From Sanderia malayensis (lineage: Eukaryota > Cnidaria > Scyphozoa > Semaeostomeae > Pelagiidae), in NCBI GenBank assembly GCA_013076295.1, contig RQOL01000374.1:4206743-4270742 (forward strand): a DNA stretch of 64,000 bases, given 5' to 3'. Of this stretch, positions 11,602 to 23,924 are shown piece by piece. Numbering within the stretch: position 1 is the first letter of the stretch; every line of letters starts with the position of its first letter. The position numbers were made by a program, and so were the translations under genes. The notes beneath the pieces are model-generated. The model had not been told where the DNA came from and ran no database searches. It was given only the letters and a program-made list of their open reading frames with translations.

Positions 11602-12106
11602 TTAAACATTTTTACTTTCTTAGCTGTACTCCTCAGATTTCAGATATCAAGCTTGAAACATTTTATAGTAGTTTTATTTTGCTTAGTTTCTTCTACAATA
11701 TCAACAACAGTCTGCTACTTCACTTGTAAATATTTGGTGACATAAAATAAAGGTAACATAATGTTCGAAAAACATCAAAATAGAATTTCAGTAACCTACA
11801 AGAAACGCAGAGGCTGGTCTGGAGAGAGTCTCATGATATAAGAAACAAGTTGAGATCTAAAATCAAAAAAGTGGTTTCTTATTTGCGGGTACCTACTATA
11901 TTTAATAAACAAACACCCACTAACTGACGATCCGTTATTTCTAGTTATAGATATATTTCATATAGCCGAAACCCTTCATTGAGGCCTTGGTGCACTTATC
12001 TACATTAATGATCATGGTGCACTTAAGGTAGTTCTGTAATCAGTCTTCCTGATTTGTTTTGTTTCCCAATCCTGTAATTTTGACTATTTTATTTGTACAG
12101 GCATGA
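11602..12106. other. No gene seen
   Basis: AT-rich sequence with no convincing open frame. It ends in a polypyrimidine-AG acceptor-like site at about 12100 that leads into the next coding relic. Confidence 0.5.
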
Positions 12107-14877
12107 ATGGCACAGGAAATTGAGGGCATTGAAGATGAAAGCTATGACTTGCATGAGGAATGTGGATATGCAGACCAAGGTGAGCATTGTACCGAATTAG
12201 AAAGGAAGAAATTATAGTGACCCAATTTTTCTCTCAAAAAATCAACAAGAATTACTAAATTTGTTCATAGATTTGGAAGAAACTGCTCTAAGCGTATCTG
12301 TCCTTGAGATGGATACAACACAAGAAATACACCATGAAGATGTCAATGAAAATGTGCTTGTGGGAACATGACGTGCAAGAATGCTCTTATGGATCCAAGC
12401 AAAATGTAAGTTAACAAGAAAAGCAGTGACTCCAGTTTTGATTTTTTTTTTCAACTTTGATGGCATTAATTGCACCTCAACTTCTTTTGGTGTTTCCAAT
12501 ATCATGGCTCAAATTAAATGCCTACTTTAGCCAAGATAAAATGAACTAAACTATGTGCTTTGTTTGTCCCTGTTAGTCATGCCATACTCTTTACAATTTC
12601 AGCGACTCTTTTGACAATAAGGATGGTTTAATAATCTCGAAGAAATGTTCATGCAAGAAAACATGCCACATAAATCTTTTGCATGTGAAAGTTTTGTCTC
12701 GTCAAAGAAAAGTGCTTCCACCACACAAGATTTACTTTGTTAAATCACCTACAATCATTGACAAAAGGTCTTGAGACATTGAAACATTTGCGTCACTTTT
12801 CAATGAGAAACATAATATTTTTGGAAAATGCAGAGCCATCCCCCTCCCCCCAAATCAATGTTGTTATTTTTGATGCACAGGTTTATCAGGGAGTGCTAAA
12901 AACATTTTCTAAACATCCTCAACATTGAATAGGGGGAGGGATGTCTCTTTTTTTCGGGACATAGGAGAAATTTTTTAACTGTCTCACAACTTATGGCAAG
13001 GATTGTAGTGGATGGAGGAAATATTCCAATGCAAAGAATTCCAAAACCTCATCCGTGACACACACAAAAATTATACCTTTGATAAAAACTTGGATGATAT
13101 CTGCGTTGGTTTAGTTGATAAACATATTTGACCCATGTTAAGTGGCGGCATAAAAGATGCATGTAACAAAATACAATTGCTCGAAAAGAACAGGACAGTA
13201 GCAGTTTTGCTTCATGTGGATTGGATGAAAGCCCTCAAGCATGGGCAGCATAGCGCTGGAACAATATATTTGACTGCTTTGAATATTTCCCGAGATGAGA
13301 GAAATTTTAAAAAGATGGCTGAACATGGTGGGTATAATTCCAGGACCACGTGAACCATCAATGCATGTAAACACATATCTAATACCAATAATGGATGACC
13401 TACTGTTATTGTACAATGGAGCTGACATTTATGTCAAAGAAACCAAAGAATCAATAATTCTGAAAACAATATTGGTTTGCTTCTTATGCGATATTTTTGC
13501 AATGAGAAAAGTTACACAGTTCCTTTCACGCAAGACCAACAAGGGATGCAGTATGTGCCATTTTCAGGCAGAAGAAAACAATCTGAAAGCTGCTGGAAAA
13601 ATGAGCTATTTGACGAATATTTTTTTGTTAAGTGTGAGAACTAATAATGAGGTTGCCAGCACGTAGAGCAGTATAAGAATGCCAAAAACAAGTCACAAGC
13701 CAATGAAACTGCAAGGATTGGGGTTTGCTGCTCAATTTCTGCACCTGCCATACCTATATCTCGCCACAATGTGCACAGTTGATGCAATGCATAACCTGCT
13801 GTTAGGCCTTGTATACAATGAGTTTTCCCTTATCCTAAATAGTGAAAATGAGTGGTATACAGTCACTGCAGCAAATAAGGAGAGAATCTGTACCCAATTG
13901 AACATTTTTGAAATGTCCAGTGACTGTGACAGATTGCCATACTCCATCTTTGAGAAGACAATAGCAGATGATTTTACAGCACAGCAGTGGCTTCTTTTTG
14001 CTCTTATGTATGCCAGAATATGCCTGTACAATCTGACACAGTTTACAATTGCATGAAATTACTGTGTGAACTTGTGGTTATGTCCACCAAACAGAGATTA
14101 CATCCATCAAACATTTTAGAACTGCGTATAAAGTTGCAAGAACACCATGTACTATTTGGAAAGATTAATGGTAAATGGAATGTTTCAATAGATCATGGTA
14201 TTGCATTCCATATTTCATACAATATTGAAAGATTCGGCCCAAGCCATGAGTTCTGGTGTTTTGGGGCAGAAAGTTTAAATGGTGTAATTATGTCAAGATC
14301 CTCAAGTGGCCGCCCCATTGAAAAAGAGCTGTTTTTAAAGTTCGTGTTGCAACAACAACTGTCTGGCAGGAATCTTTTTCAGAATCTTCGTTCTAATATA
14401 GAGTCCATAGTCACTGCTAATTGTAGCAATATTTCCACAGTTCTTGCAGGTTGTCATGAAGACAATGAAGGTGCTGAAGACGTTTTTGAAGTTGAAAAAA
14501 CCAAGGCTGAAGAATTCTTGTCAAATTCAGGGCAAGAAAATAATGATTCTTTTCATAAGCAGGGACAAGTAGAGCAAATGGAAAGCACGTTTGAGTTTAA
14601 GAAGCTAGTTCTACTTCCAGCAATGTGAAAAGATTCTCCCATGAAATATTTAATGTATGCAGATCTCCAGAAACACTTTGCAGACTTGTTTCAAGACGAC
14701 CTGGAGAATTTTTCACCACAATACACCAAGTGTGACAGGTGTATTGCAACTGGTACTCTATTGAGTTCAGAAATGAATGGTTCACAACAATCAAGCTATG
14801 CAAAGATATGTTCGGCTATGAATGAAGGTGAGCAACCAGAGCCATATTTTGTTCACGATAGAAATATAGAAATGTAA
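12107..14877 (+). pseudogene. EnSpm/CACTA-like transposase relic
   Basis: Several exon-like pieces carry a decayed DDE transposase. Small exons at 12107-12179 and about 12272-12405 have GT/AG borders; a Cys-rich piece (KKCSCKKTCH) lies near 12630. The core at 13135-14640 shows LLHVDWMKALKHGQHSAG-like sequence, the TNP2-type IPGPREP followed by NTYLIPIMDDLL, CTVDAMHNLLLG, and FWCFGAESLNG, the usual motif order in EnSpm transposases. Frames change near 13350 and 14050 and stops occur at about 13130 and 13665. A further exon (14641-14877) ends in GTAAGT. No CACTA termini were found. Confidence 0.65.
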
Positions 14878-15680
14878 GTAAATAAAGATAGAAATTTTAT
14901 ATTTGCAAACTTATTTGTAAATCATGCGAGGAAGGAATTTCCATTGGCATTTGTAAAGTTGTTCAAGCCTCACAGTGCCAGAGCCATAACTTCAAGAAAA
15001 ATCCACAACAAGAGAAAGAAATTTTGTAGCAAATTCGCTGTTAGTTGTTGGTTTACCATCCTAGTTCATTCGAGCAAAACTTTTATTGATCAAATAATCA
15101 GTAGTTCAACCCTTTCACAGGTATTTCACAACTTTTCTTATTCAAACTTACAATATCATTTCATTGTGTGTGGTATTTCATTGTAGTGTTTCATCGATTG
15201 CATTAAATCACCCAATTGTGACCATCATGTAAAAACCGCGAGTGGTGCTAAAACATTTCAAATTAGTTGTTCTGTTACCTACAAATTATATTCTGGTGTC
15301 TTCACCAAAAATTTCAGCGAGAAAACTAACAAATTTGGCAATTTTTGGATCACTCATCTTTGTTTAATTGATCCAAGTCAAAATTTTCATAACTCCAGAA
15401 AGGAAAGTCTAAGTTCTTTCATTTACTTATGTCATACAGAAGCAAAAATTCTTCTTCATGTATTAAAATTGCGGCATCCGCTACCAAAATTGCCTCCCAT
15501 ACATGTTTTAACTTTTGCATCGTCTCTCAACAGAATTTGGAGGTTGTTCAATATTCCCGCCAAAAAGTAGTTCCTATTTGTAATCAAATGCGAAGCAGAA
15601 CCTCAACCGCAATGTCAACGGCTAGTCCCATACTGCTAGACGTTGCTGTTCCCATTCTCGTCATCACATCATAAAGTCAC
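14878..15680. other. No gene seen
   Basis: Following the GTAAGT donor is AT-rich sequence with one short coding-like patch (about 14915-15030, basic) that may be the last exon of the EnSpm relic. Nothing else is recognised. Confidence 0.4.
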
Positions 15681-15682
15681 TA

Positions 15683-15857
15683 ATAGGTACTGAGGCAAGC
15701 AGAGCGAGCCAAACCATTGTAGATGGGGTGGGGACGAGCATGAACATTAGCGAATGCCCTCCTGACCCTGATTCAGCTTATCATGAAGGATTTTTTACTT
15801 GACAGCCTGGGGTGGGGTGAGAAAATGAAGCAAGGGATGGCCCTTAGTTAGTTTAAT
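15683..15857 (+). mobile_element. Diverged 3' fragment of repeat C
   Basis: The words GGCAAGCAGAGCGAGC, GAGCATGAACATTAGCGAATG and TTTTTTACTTGACAGCCTGGGG, then GATGGCCCTTAG, match the terminal block of repeat C with many substitutions and a damaged CTAG end. An old, 5'-truncated copy. Confidence 0.6.
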
Positions 15858-15890
15858 AAAAACGAGCAATCAAAACAATTATCCAAAAGT

Positions 15891-16227
15891 TGTTGCCGTG
15901 AAATTGTATTTACTTGTTGAAGTGGGACATTTTAGATCATCTCGTAGGATAGAACTTTTATCAAGATTGCAATTTGGTTACATTTATTGTTTGTTTATTA
16001 GACAGCCTTTGTTTATTTTATTTTTTAATTAATATGTTTATTATCAACAATTGTTTATATGACTTGTTTATTATCAATTACATCCTATCTGCTCTCATTG
16101 TTGCGTGAAGCACACAGTGTGTATTGCTGATTATTTTTATATTTAAGAATTGTATGCTTGTTTGTGAAGTCCATTTGGAATTATGAGAGCAAAATAAACA
16201 TCTCAATTCTGACTACTTAACTCGGCA
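15891..16227 (+). repeat. Putative Gypsy-type LTR with adjacent PBS
   Basis: The interval begins TGTTGCC and ends CGGCA, with AATAAA-like sequence near 16190. Directly after it comes TGGTGTCCGGAAGAC, which starts with TGG as tRNA primer-binding sites do. A Gypsy reverse transcriptase fragment lies downstream at 17790. No second LTR was found, so the assignment is tentative. Confidence 0.35.
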
Positions 16228-16507
16228 TGGTGTCCGGAAGACTTCAAAGCTACATGTGAGGAGTGTACATGGCTAACAGTGTAGAAGAATGGTCTTCAGA
16301 TCATGGTTGACAACTAAAAGGTGCTACATTGATGAGTCTCATTGATGGCAGCAAAGTACATGTGGCAGATGGTGACGTTTCAGGTCACGCCCCCAGAAAA
16401 GCTTTCTTTCAAGCCAGGAGAATGGTGTAAATGAATCCGATGTTTTGAATGTTTCCTAGTAGCCTCTTAACCCCACAAGCAAGATGAAGAGAGTCAAATC
16501 AACACAC

Positions 16508-17560
16508 TAAGGCCTAGTTCATACAGCGCATTATGAGGACAGCAAACCAATTAGATTAAATTTGCTGATGATGCGCTACTTGAAGTGCCCCAAGTTATTT
16601 GGTTGATTCATACATCGAATGGAATTTAAGAACACAGAGAATAGAATTTGGACTAGAATAGCTTTGACGAGAAACGCTTTAAAAACATTTTTCGCACCGC
16701 CAAGGCGTCATTTTTGTATATCTGTAAACAATTAGAAGATTCACTCATGAAAGAAACAATTTGTGAAGAGCCAATACCCCAATGAGCAGACTAGCTATTT
16801 GATTGTACAGACTTGCCACAGAAGATTACCTGCACACAACTGGGGAGCTTGTAGGCTTAGGAACCTTAACTGCATCAAGCATTGTTCAAGAGGTATCTGA
16901 GGCAATGACACAAAGACTCTGGCAGATGTCGGAAAACACTTTCCTACAACACTACCTGAGCTGAGAGAGTGAATGGCACTTTTTGATGCAATCTGGCAGT
17001 TCCCTTGTGTTTTTGTGCTTTTGATGGATGTCATATTCCCATGAATTTCCCCAATGGTGGCCGAGAACGTGCTAAAGAATACCACAATTTTAAGAATTTT
17101 TATTCAATTGTGGTTGTGGCCATTGTGGATGCAAAGAACAGATTTATTTGTGCAAGCAGTGGCTATCCAGGTAATAGCCATGATGGTATTATTATTTTTC
17201 AGTCAACTGACTTGTTTAGTAAGATAACAACTAGAAAAATTCTTCCAGCTTGCAAAAGGAAAGATGGTGATGTTGAAATCTACCCTACTCTGCTTGGTGA
17301 CTAAGCATTTCCATTTTTACCATGGCTCTTGAAGCCATATTCTAATGCCACTTTAACTGAAGAGCAAAGTTACTTATCGCTTAAGCAGAGCTAGGATGGT
17401 TGCTGAAGGTGCATTGGGTCAGCTGCAAGGTCGATGAAGAATACTTTTAAGAAAAATGAATGCATACTGAGACACTGAAATCAATTGGCTGTATTATCCT
17501 ACAAAACATCTGCATCGATTTAGAGGACCAACGACATGGGATATGACAATTGATAATGAG
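16508..17560 (+). pseudogene. PIF/Harbinger transposase relic (Harbinger 3)
   Basis: A TAA followed by GGCCTAGTTCATACAGC at 16508 looks like a Harbinger target site and terminus. From about 16790 a decayed DDE_4-type transposase reads through stops. The best stretch (17005-17304) contains AFDGCHIP, the YHNFKNFYSIVVVAIVDAK-type strand, SGYPGNSHDG and LLGD, and the downstream sequence continues as FPFLPWLLKPYSNATLTEEQ. The right terminus is not visible. The relic sits between the putative Gypsy LTR and RT fragment, so it may have inserted into that Gypsy element. Confidence 0.65.
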
Positions 17561-17789
17561 ACTTAAAAGAGAAGGCGAAGTGAAACACTAAGAAATATGC
17601 TCCACTGAACCATATGTAGAGAAATATCTGACAGTTCAAAGAAGGCTACGTCAATCAGAGATCATTTGAGTAACAAATTTTTGGAAGAGAGAGCTGCACA
17701 GGATGTGAAATAAAAAGGAAGATATTTAAACCTTTTCAAGAAACTTTGTCAACACTTTAAAAACACTGTTACATAATTATTTATATCAG

Positions 17790-18240
17790 AATTCATGCCT
17801 CTGTTTATGTATCCCATCCAAATGGCAGAGTTGCTGTAGCTTGCTGCTCAGTTTGGGTTGGGAGCCATTACATTTCTGACATAAATGGAAAGTATAAAAT
17901 TTTGATGAAACCCAATGCAAAATTTTATGCTTTAAATGTACCCAGAAACGTTCCTTTGCCTTTTTTGGTTGAAACGGAAAAGTAGCTAGATAAACTGCTT
18001 GAAATGGGGGTGATTTGACCAGCTGAAAGTCGTACTCCTTGGTGTGCACCCATGGTTCTTATCCCAAAGCCTAATGGTGACACCAGAACTTGTGTTGATC
18101 TTACAAAGTTAAACAAATTTGTTCTGAGAGAAATACATCCACTTTTTCCAGTTCATTATACAGTTGCAAAATTTGGTGGAGCAGAAATCTGTTCAAAAAG
18201 GGATGCAAATAGTGCAATGGGCCAGAAAAAATTATCAAAC
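17790..18240 (+). pseudogene. Ty3/Gypsy reverse transcriptase fragment
   Basis: The frames encode sequence typical of the start of a Gypsy RT domain: KPNAKFYALNVPRNVP, LDKLLEMGVI, WCAPMVLIPKPNGDTRTCVD, LTKLNKFVLREIHPL, then a degraded catalytic-strand region. Two stops fall before 18050, and the homology ends at a 31-bp tandem duplication at about 18240. No catalytic YxDD box, RNase H or integrase follows. Confidence 0.7.
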
Positions 18241-18303
18241 CAATGGGCAATTCCATAGTGAATGAACGGGTAATGGGCAATTCCATAGTGAATGAACGGG
18301 TAA
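18238..18303. repeat. Tandem duplication of about 32 bp
   Basis: AATGGGCAATTCCATAGTGA followed by ATGAACGGGT occurs twice in immediate succession, at the point where the Gypsy RT homology stops. Confidence 0.9.
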
Positions 18304-18654
18304 TTCTAGGCACCATTAACTGGAGCACAAAAGATTTCGGGAAATCAGGTACAATTATACGGATTTCTAAATTAATTCTATGCAAGGCTTAATAAATCTC
18401 TCCTATTGAGAAAAGAAAATACAATAAAAGATTGGTGTACAGTGTCTAACCAGCTCTGAATTTACATAAAATTATTATGTATGTACCCTACATTTTACAA
18501 ATGAAATCTTCTGCCGTTGGAATGCCGCCCATTGGGCGATTTTAAGAGGTCCAGCGTGGTTTGCAAAGCCAGCCCACCACTGTTAATGTAATCATATAGG
18601 TCTAAATAACGACCATCATCGAAAATTATTGCAGAGAAAAAAGAAACGAATCAT
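18304..18654. other. No gene seen
   Basis: AT-rich linker between the Gypsy fragment and the first coding-like piece of the CaRF-like gene; nothing recognised. Confidence 0.4.
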
Positions 18655-19104
18655 AAAGTACAGTGGAATGACAAGAGACAACCTTTTGATTGTACCACCA
18701 TTCTTCTTGAATGGCTAAAAAAACTGGACTGTCAGGATAGGCAAGATAAACAAGCTACGGCAAAGGATAACAAAAAATCTAGACGAAGAGAACGAACAGT
18801 TAGTCTTATGCTTTATAATTATCCTTAAGATAAACATGCTAAAACACATATTAGCGCAATATCAGCATTTGAGCATATTTAAAAAAATAAACTAAAATGT
18901 ACTACAGTTTTAATGGTTCGTATACTATTAAAAGGAGTAATGGATTGCATAGATATTTTGCTAACAGGGGAGTTCACCAATGTTTTCTCCTTCACTGTAG
19001 GGTCAAGATCATGTTCATCAAAGAAATTACACAATGTTTCAAAAAACGAAAAAGTTTGGCTGTCCAGCCCAGATTAAGATTCTAGAAATTACAGACTTTC
19101 CGGA
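18655..19104 (+). pseudogene. CaRF-like/MULE gene, 5' exons, broken by BEL insertion
   Basis: Coding-like stretches occur at about 18660-18830 (a frame with FDCTTILLEWLKKLDCQD, then a basic tail) and about 19035-19104. The last piece reads KKFGCPAQIKILEITDFP up to the BEL 5' LTR; after the BEL 3' LTR the exon finishes DFK and meets GTAAAT, a donor. KK.GCPA.I is the zinc-binding start typical of CaRF-like proteins. So the BEL element split this exon. The 5' end of the gene is not defined. Confidence 0.5.
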
Positions 19105-19372
19105 TGTTCAGGAGGAAAAACTTGCTTTCTAGAGACAAAAACTATTCAAGAGAGAACAATTGACTTTGGAAACGCTTTATTATATTTTATTGTTGTTTAT
19201 TGCTAAAAAGTTTGGATTAAGGATTTGCTGGAATTTGTCTTGCAGGAATATTATAATAATACGTTGTTGTTTATAAATTTACTATAAAAGATCTTAAGAT
19301 TGATAATGATTTAGATCAGGTTTGGCCTTCGGGCCAAAAATTAGCAAAGCCGTTTTGTTTATCTCGCAAACA
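19105..19372 (+). repeat. BEL 5' LTR
   Basis: TG...CA-bounded and paired with 39942-40209. It is followed by TTTGGTAGCAGAGGG, in which TGGTAGCAGAGG is a plausible tRNA primer-binding site. Confidence 0.93.
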
Positions 19373-19422
19373 TTTGGTAGCAGAGGGTAGTTCTGATGGT
19401 GGACAGATGCATTCGATAGAAG

Positions 19423-21192
19423 ATGGACGAAGAAGTAAGAAGTGAAAAGACTACTGGTGAGTTTGAGGAAGATGAATATTTTGAGGACAGATTGGAGTTA
19501 AAGGAAGAGAAAGCGAAAGCTAAATCTGCCTTCATGCGAGCGAGAAACAGATTATTGGAGTTGGTAGAAGAGACGGATTTACAACGGGTTCGAGATGAAC
19601 GATTCAAGTTGGACATTTGTCAGGCAAGAGCAATGGACAGTATGGTCGCATTATCAGATTATTATCGAGATCAGAAGAACTGCAAAGCAAAAAAGTTAGT
19701 TACTGAGGAAATGGAAAAATTGATGAACGAATTTGAGCATGCACATAACATAGCTCAAGAATATTTCGATGAAAGAAGAGAGTCTGCTTCGGATAAATCA
19801 TCATCGTCAACTTCAAGTCGAAAAACAAGCCCTGAAGTGGATAGCTTAAATCAAGATGCCTATTTTTCATCCACGAAACCAAGAGTAGATTCACCACAAC
19901 ATGCCGATATTCGTAAAGAATTTGAAGAGGTACGACCTAAACTACTAAATAGGCAGTATTTATCCGGCCCCGCCCTTGAAGCTGTACAATATCTTGGTTT
20001 CTCGGGGGCTGCCTACGAAGCTACAAAAGAGAGATTGGAACGCAAATTCGGTGGCAAATGGAGGGATATTGCAATATATCTAGAGGACTTGCACCAATTT
20101 AAGCCAGTGAGACCAGGATTCTCGAAGGACATTGAAAAATTTGCAGATCTAATCGATACATTGGTGGTAAAATTGGTGGAGGCGGGACAAGATGAAGAGT
20201 TGGGAAATGGATCTCTTTATGTAAAACTTCTAAGAAAACTCCCAGAAACAATGTTGACCCAATGCAATCGGTGGATATACGAGAATCGACGTAGATAATG
20301 TGTGGAAACATTGAAGATTTGGGTTATTCAAGAATCTGAATTCTACACAAAAGCAAGAGAAATCGTACATGGAGTTTCAAATGAGAAAAAGAACAATGGC
20401 ATAAGAAATTTTGGAGGAGAGAGAAGAACGACATTTTTTGGAGTTACTGGAAACAGAGATCGAATAGATAACAATCAAATTGAAAAATCGAGTATCTTCT
20501 ATAAGATTCGACTTTGCAAAGTATGTAATGGCAGACATGGAGTCTGGTCATGTGAAATTTTCCGAAAAATGGATATTAATCAACGCTGGAACATTGCAAA
20601 ACAGTTTAAGTTGTGCTTTTGTTGCCCTGGAGATGATCACTGTGGTAATCAATGTAAGCGTACTCGAATATGTGATATTCATGGCTGTTAAGATACACAC
20701 AATAAGTTATTGCATGGTGATAAAACCTCTGGAAAACAACTCAACAAAGAAATGAAGGATTCAGGTTCAAGGGAATCTATTCAACAGTTGCCTTTGTCAT
20801 CAGCAAGCACGGAGGGGGAGCACAATAAAGGGAGTTTAACAACAACAACAACAACAATGATGTGTGCAAAATCAATTGACAATAGAGACCACAGTGCTAC
20901 AGCATTACGAATTATTCCAGTGATACTGAAAAATGGCCATAAAAGATTGAAAGTAAATGCACTTTTGGATGATGCAAGCACTCAAACCTATGTGAATTCA
21001 GATATAGCTGCAGAACTTGATCTCAATGGTGACCTCAAAGCAATTTGTGTCAGTGTATTGAATGGTGACTGTAAATTGTTTCAATCAATGCCTGTCGAGT
21101 TTGGATTGGAAAGTATAAATGGCGACGTAGACATCGAAATGAAAGCACTGACAGTAAACAGAGTTACCGGGAACATCACTATAATACTAAAA
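19423..21192 (+). pseudogene. BEL gag and protease, with two in-frame stops
   Basis: One frame runs from the ATG at 19423 through stops at 20296 and 20689 to the Helitron B junction. The N-terminal third is a charged coiled-coil-like gag (KEEKAKAKSAFMRARNRLLE). A Pao-type zinc-binding region follows (LCKVCNGRHGVWSCEIF, then LCFCCPGDDHCGNQCKRTR). The retroviral-type protease core is LLDDASTQTYVNSDIA. Reading stops at 21192, where Helitron B begins, and the RT frame resumes at about 26687. The single-codon stops suggest modest age. Confidence 0.85.
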
Positions 21193-21639
21193 TCTGAGCG
21201 GTAAAGGTGTTGTGCTCAAAGGCTTCCCTTGGCCTGTTTTGTACCCACGGTTCCGAGAATCTGGCCGCTCTATTTAATTCCAAAACTACTCGGAGGTCTT
21301 CCCAGTAACGTGTATATTTGCAACGCCGTATTGCTTTTTCCAAATTCGTTTTGGTTTTCGAGATATTTCCAATTTTCTACCTCGAAAATTTTTCGCCCTT
21401 TGTTTTCCCGTAATGAGGCCTTTCTCTTTCGTGTGAGAGGATGGAGTGCGTGCTGTTCTTTCGCCTTTTGTTTTGCGTGCAGGGGGACGTGTCCAGAGCC
21501 TTGACGCGTACTGAAGCTTTTCAATCGAACCAACGTGTTGTGCTCCGCGATCCCCTGACGAATACGGCGTCTGGATGATGTTATGTTTTTGTAAAGATCG
21601 ATCCTGCGTTGTTTTGCGTTGCTAAGCCTTTTCGAAACA

Positions 21640-22930
21640 ATGAAACCCTGTTACGTTTCGCACTTATTCGTTTGCCTCCTTTGTTACCGCGACCTTTGGT
21701 TGACAAGGAAAGTGTGCAATTCATTTTTGATTTTCGAATTTGGGAATTGGGATGGGCAGGCAAGGCAAACCGAATGGATTTTTTTCGTTGGATGGCTGTT
21801 TTATTTTTGCTGCCGTTTTACTCGAGATTTCCAACTAAAAGCTTCAGGATTTAACTGGTAAGTTGTTAAGTTGTTTCTGCTTGCATTTACTAAATTTCTT
21901 TGTATCTTCTTATCGTGATTTCAATATATTTAGGTCAACTGGTTTTTAGAAAGTTTTACGCGTTCTAAATTTCTAAATAATTCTTTGCTTTATAAATCCC
22001 CACTGTACTAAATCGAATACTAAAACGATGAATTATCAAATTCTGCTTTTATAATTACAGGTCTGGATACAACGATCTAAATAAGGAATTTCAGAAACAG
22101 CAATTTCAGAAACAGCAATTTCGTGATTTCACTCAACTGAAAGCCTTCAAAGCACGTGGTGCAGCTGTCTAAAAGCTATTTTGCCCTCCCTTGCCATCAA
22201 CTGGAATTTTACTTCAAAGCTACTCTTCAGAACTGTTACGATCAGAACTCTACTGGTAAGTGGCTCAGTTGTTTCTAATTGCCTTTAATAAACCTCTTTC
22301 TATCCTTCTTATCCTGTTTTCAAGATATTCTGATGAGCTGGTTTATAGGAATGTTTGCCCGCTCTAAACTTCTAAATAATTCTTTGCTTTACAAATCTCC
22401 ACTATATCAAATCGAATACTAAACCGATGAATTATCAAATTCTGCTTTTATAATTACAGGTCTGGATACAACGATCTAAATAAGGAATTTCAGAAACAGC
22501 AATTTCAGAAACAGCAATTTCGTGCTTTCACTCAACCGAAGGCCTTCAAAGCATGTGGTGCAGTTGTCTACAAGCTATTTTGCTCTCCTTTGCCATCAAC
22601 TGGAATTTTACTTGAATGTTACTCTTCAGAACTTTTACGAGCAGAACTTTACTGGTAAGTGGCTGAGTTGTTTCTATATTCCTTTACTAAACTTCTTTGT
22701 AGCCTTCTTATCGTGTTTTCAAGATATTCTGATGAGCTGGTTTATAGAAATATTTGGGCGCTCTAAATTTCTAAGTAATTCTTTGCTTTACAAATCTCCA
22801 CTATATTAAATCGAATACTTAACCGATGAGTGATGAGATTCAGTGTTTTTAATAACAGGCTTGGATACAACGATCTAAATCACGAATTTCGGAAACAGCA
22901 ATTTTGGGATTTCACTCAACAGAAGGCGTT
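21640..22930 (+). other. Tandem exon-intron-like units carried by Helitron B
   Basis: A unit of about 395-400 bp recurs with starts near 21856, 22250 and 22651 and a partial copy from about 22857. Each contains CTG followed by GTAAGT (donor-like), an AT-rich stretch, ATAATTACAG (acceptor-like) and an exon-like part beginning TCTGGATACAACGATCTAAA. In the second unit the exon-like part is open to the next GTAAG (about 60 codons with QKQQFQKQQFRAF); the first has a stop. An upstream exon-like segment (21640-21855) also ends in GTAAGTTG. The pattern suggests capture and amplification of transcribed sequence; I recognise no protein family. Confidence 0.6.
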
Positions 22931-23924
22931 CTAAACCATTGTTCTAAACACGTGGAGTTGCCTAAGAGCTATTTTGCTGAATTACTATTGCCGACTTGCC
23001 ATCCGCCTGCTAACATTGTGAATTCATCTTTCAAGCGCATCACTTTCTTTCTGGATCAGATAAACCCTGGAAAGGTTGCTTCAATTCCACTTGGATTCTA
23101 AAAATGCCTGTCACTGAGCGTGATTCGCTATTCAAAACACGAAAGTTGTGGATTTTGGCCTGTGAAATATGTGAGTAAATTGTTTAAAAACTCTCATGAT
23201 CTGCTGTATTTAAAAGCCCTTTTATTTAATCATATTCGACTGGTACCTGGGTGTTTAGGAGCATTCAACTTCAGGGCCTCTTTAAAATTTTCATAATGGC
23301 CTTTCGTATTGCTTTCATGGAAATTGTGTAGTTATAAACATGCGTTATGGAGTGCCAACTGGTGTATTAAAATTGTGTATTCTTTAATCGAAATCTCGAA
23401 TGAAATTGATAAATTCAGTTCGAATCTGTTTTCTGATATTATGTACTCACAAATCTGATAATTTGTTCACAAAGTTTCTCCGCATGGGGTTCGAGTTGAG
23501 GCGTTTCTGCCACACTGGCTAAAATAGCTGCTGAAATTTGTGCATCGTGAAAAACATGGACCCGGAACAACTTGGAATGGCAATCGGGGCTCGAGGTTAC
23601 ATGCACTGTGTTCTCGGGAGAGATTTGATCTGTATTTTTTAAATTGTTTATTCCTTAATCAAAATCTCGAATCCAGTGGATCAATTCATTCGCAATGGTT
23701 CTCTGATATTACTCGCAAACTTGACGTATTGTTCACGGAACTTCCTCTCTGCGTGGGTTTTGAGTTGAAGCGTTTCTGCCACGCTGAATAAAGTGCTGGA
23801 TTTCCCGCATCACGGGAAAACACGGACCTGGAAAAACCTGGAATGAGAACCGGGGCTCGGGAATTCCATGGACCGTGTGTTCGGGGAATGGATGTAACTA
23901 ATAAAACTTGCATAATTTCAACTG
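22931..23924 (+). other. Helitron B interior, no gene recognised
   Basis: Contains an inexact direct repeat: the stretch around 23490-23600 (TTCTCCGCATGGGGTTCGAG, then GTTTCTGCCAC) resembles 23740-23850 (CTCTGCGTGGGTTTTGAGTT, then GTTTCTGCCAC). No supported open frame. Confidence 0.5.

Noticed and set aside
18238..18303. Target-site duplication of an excised element
   Set aside because: A 32-bp immediate direct repeat is too long for any transposon target duplication; simple slippage is more likely.
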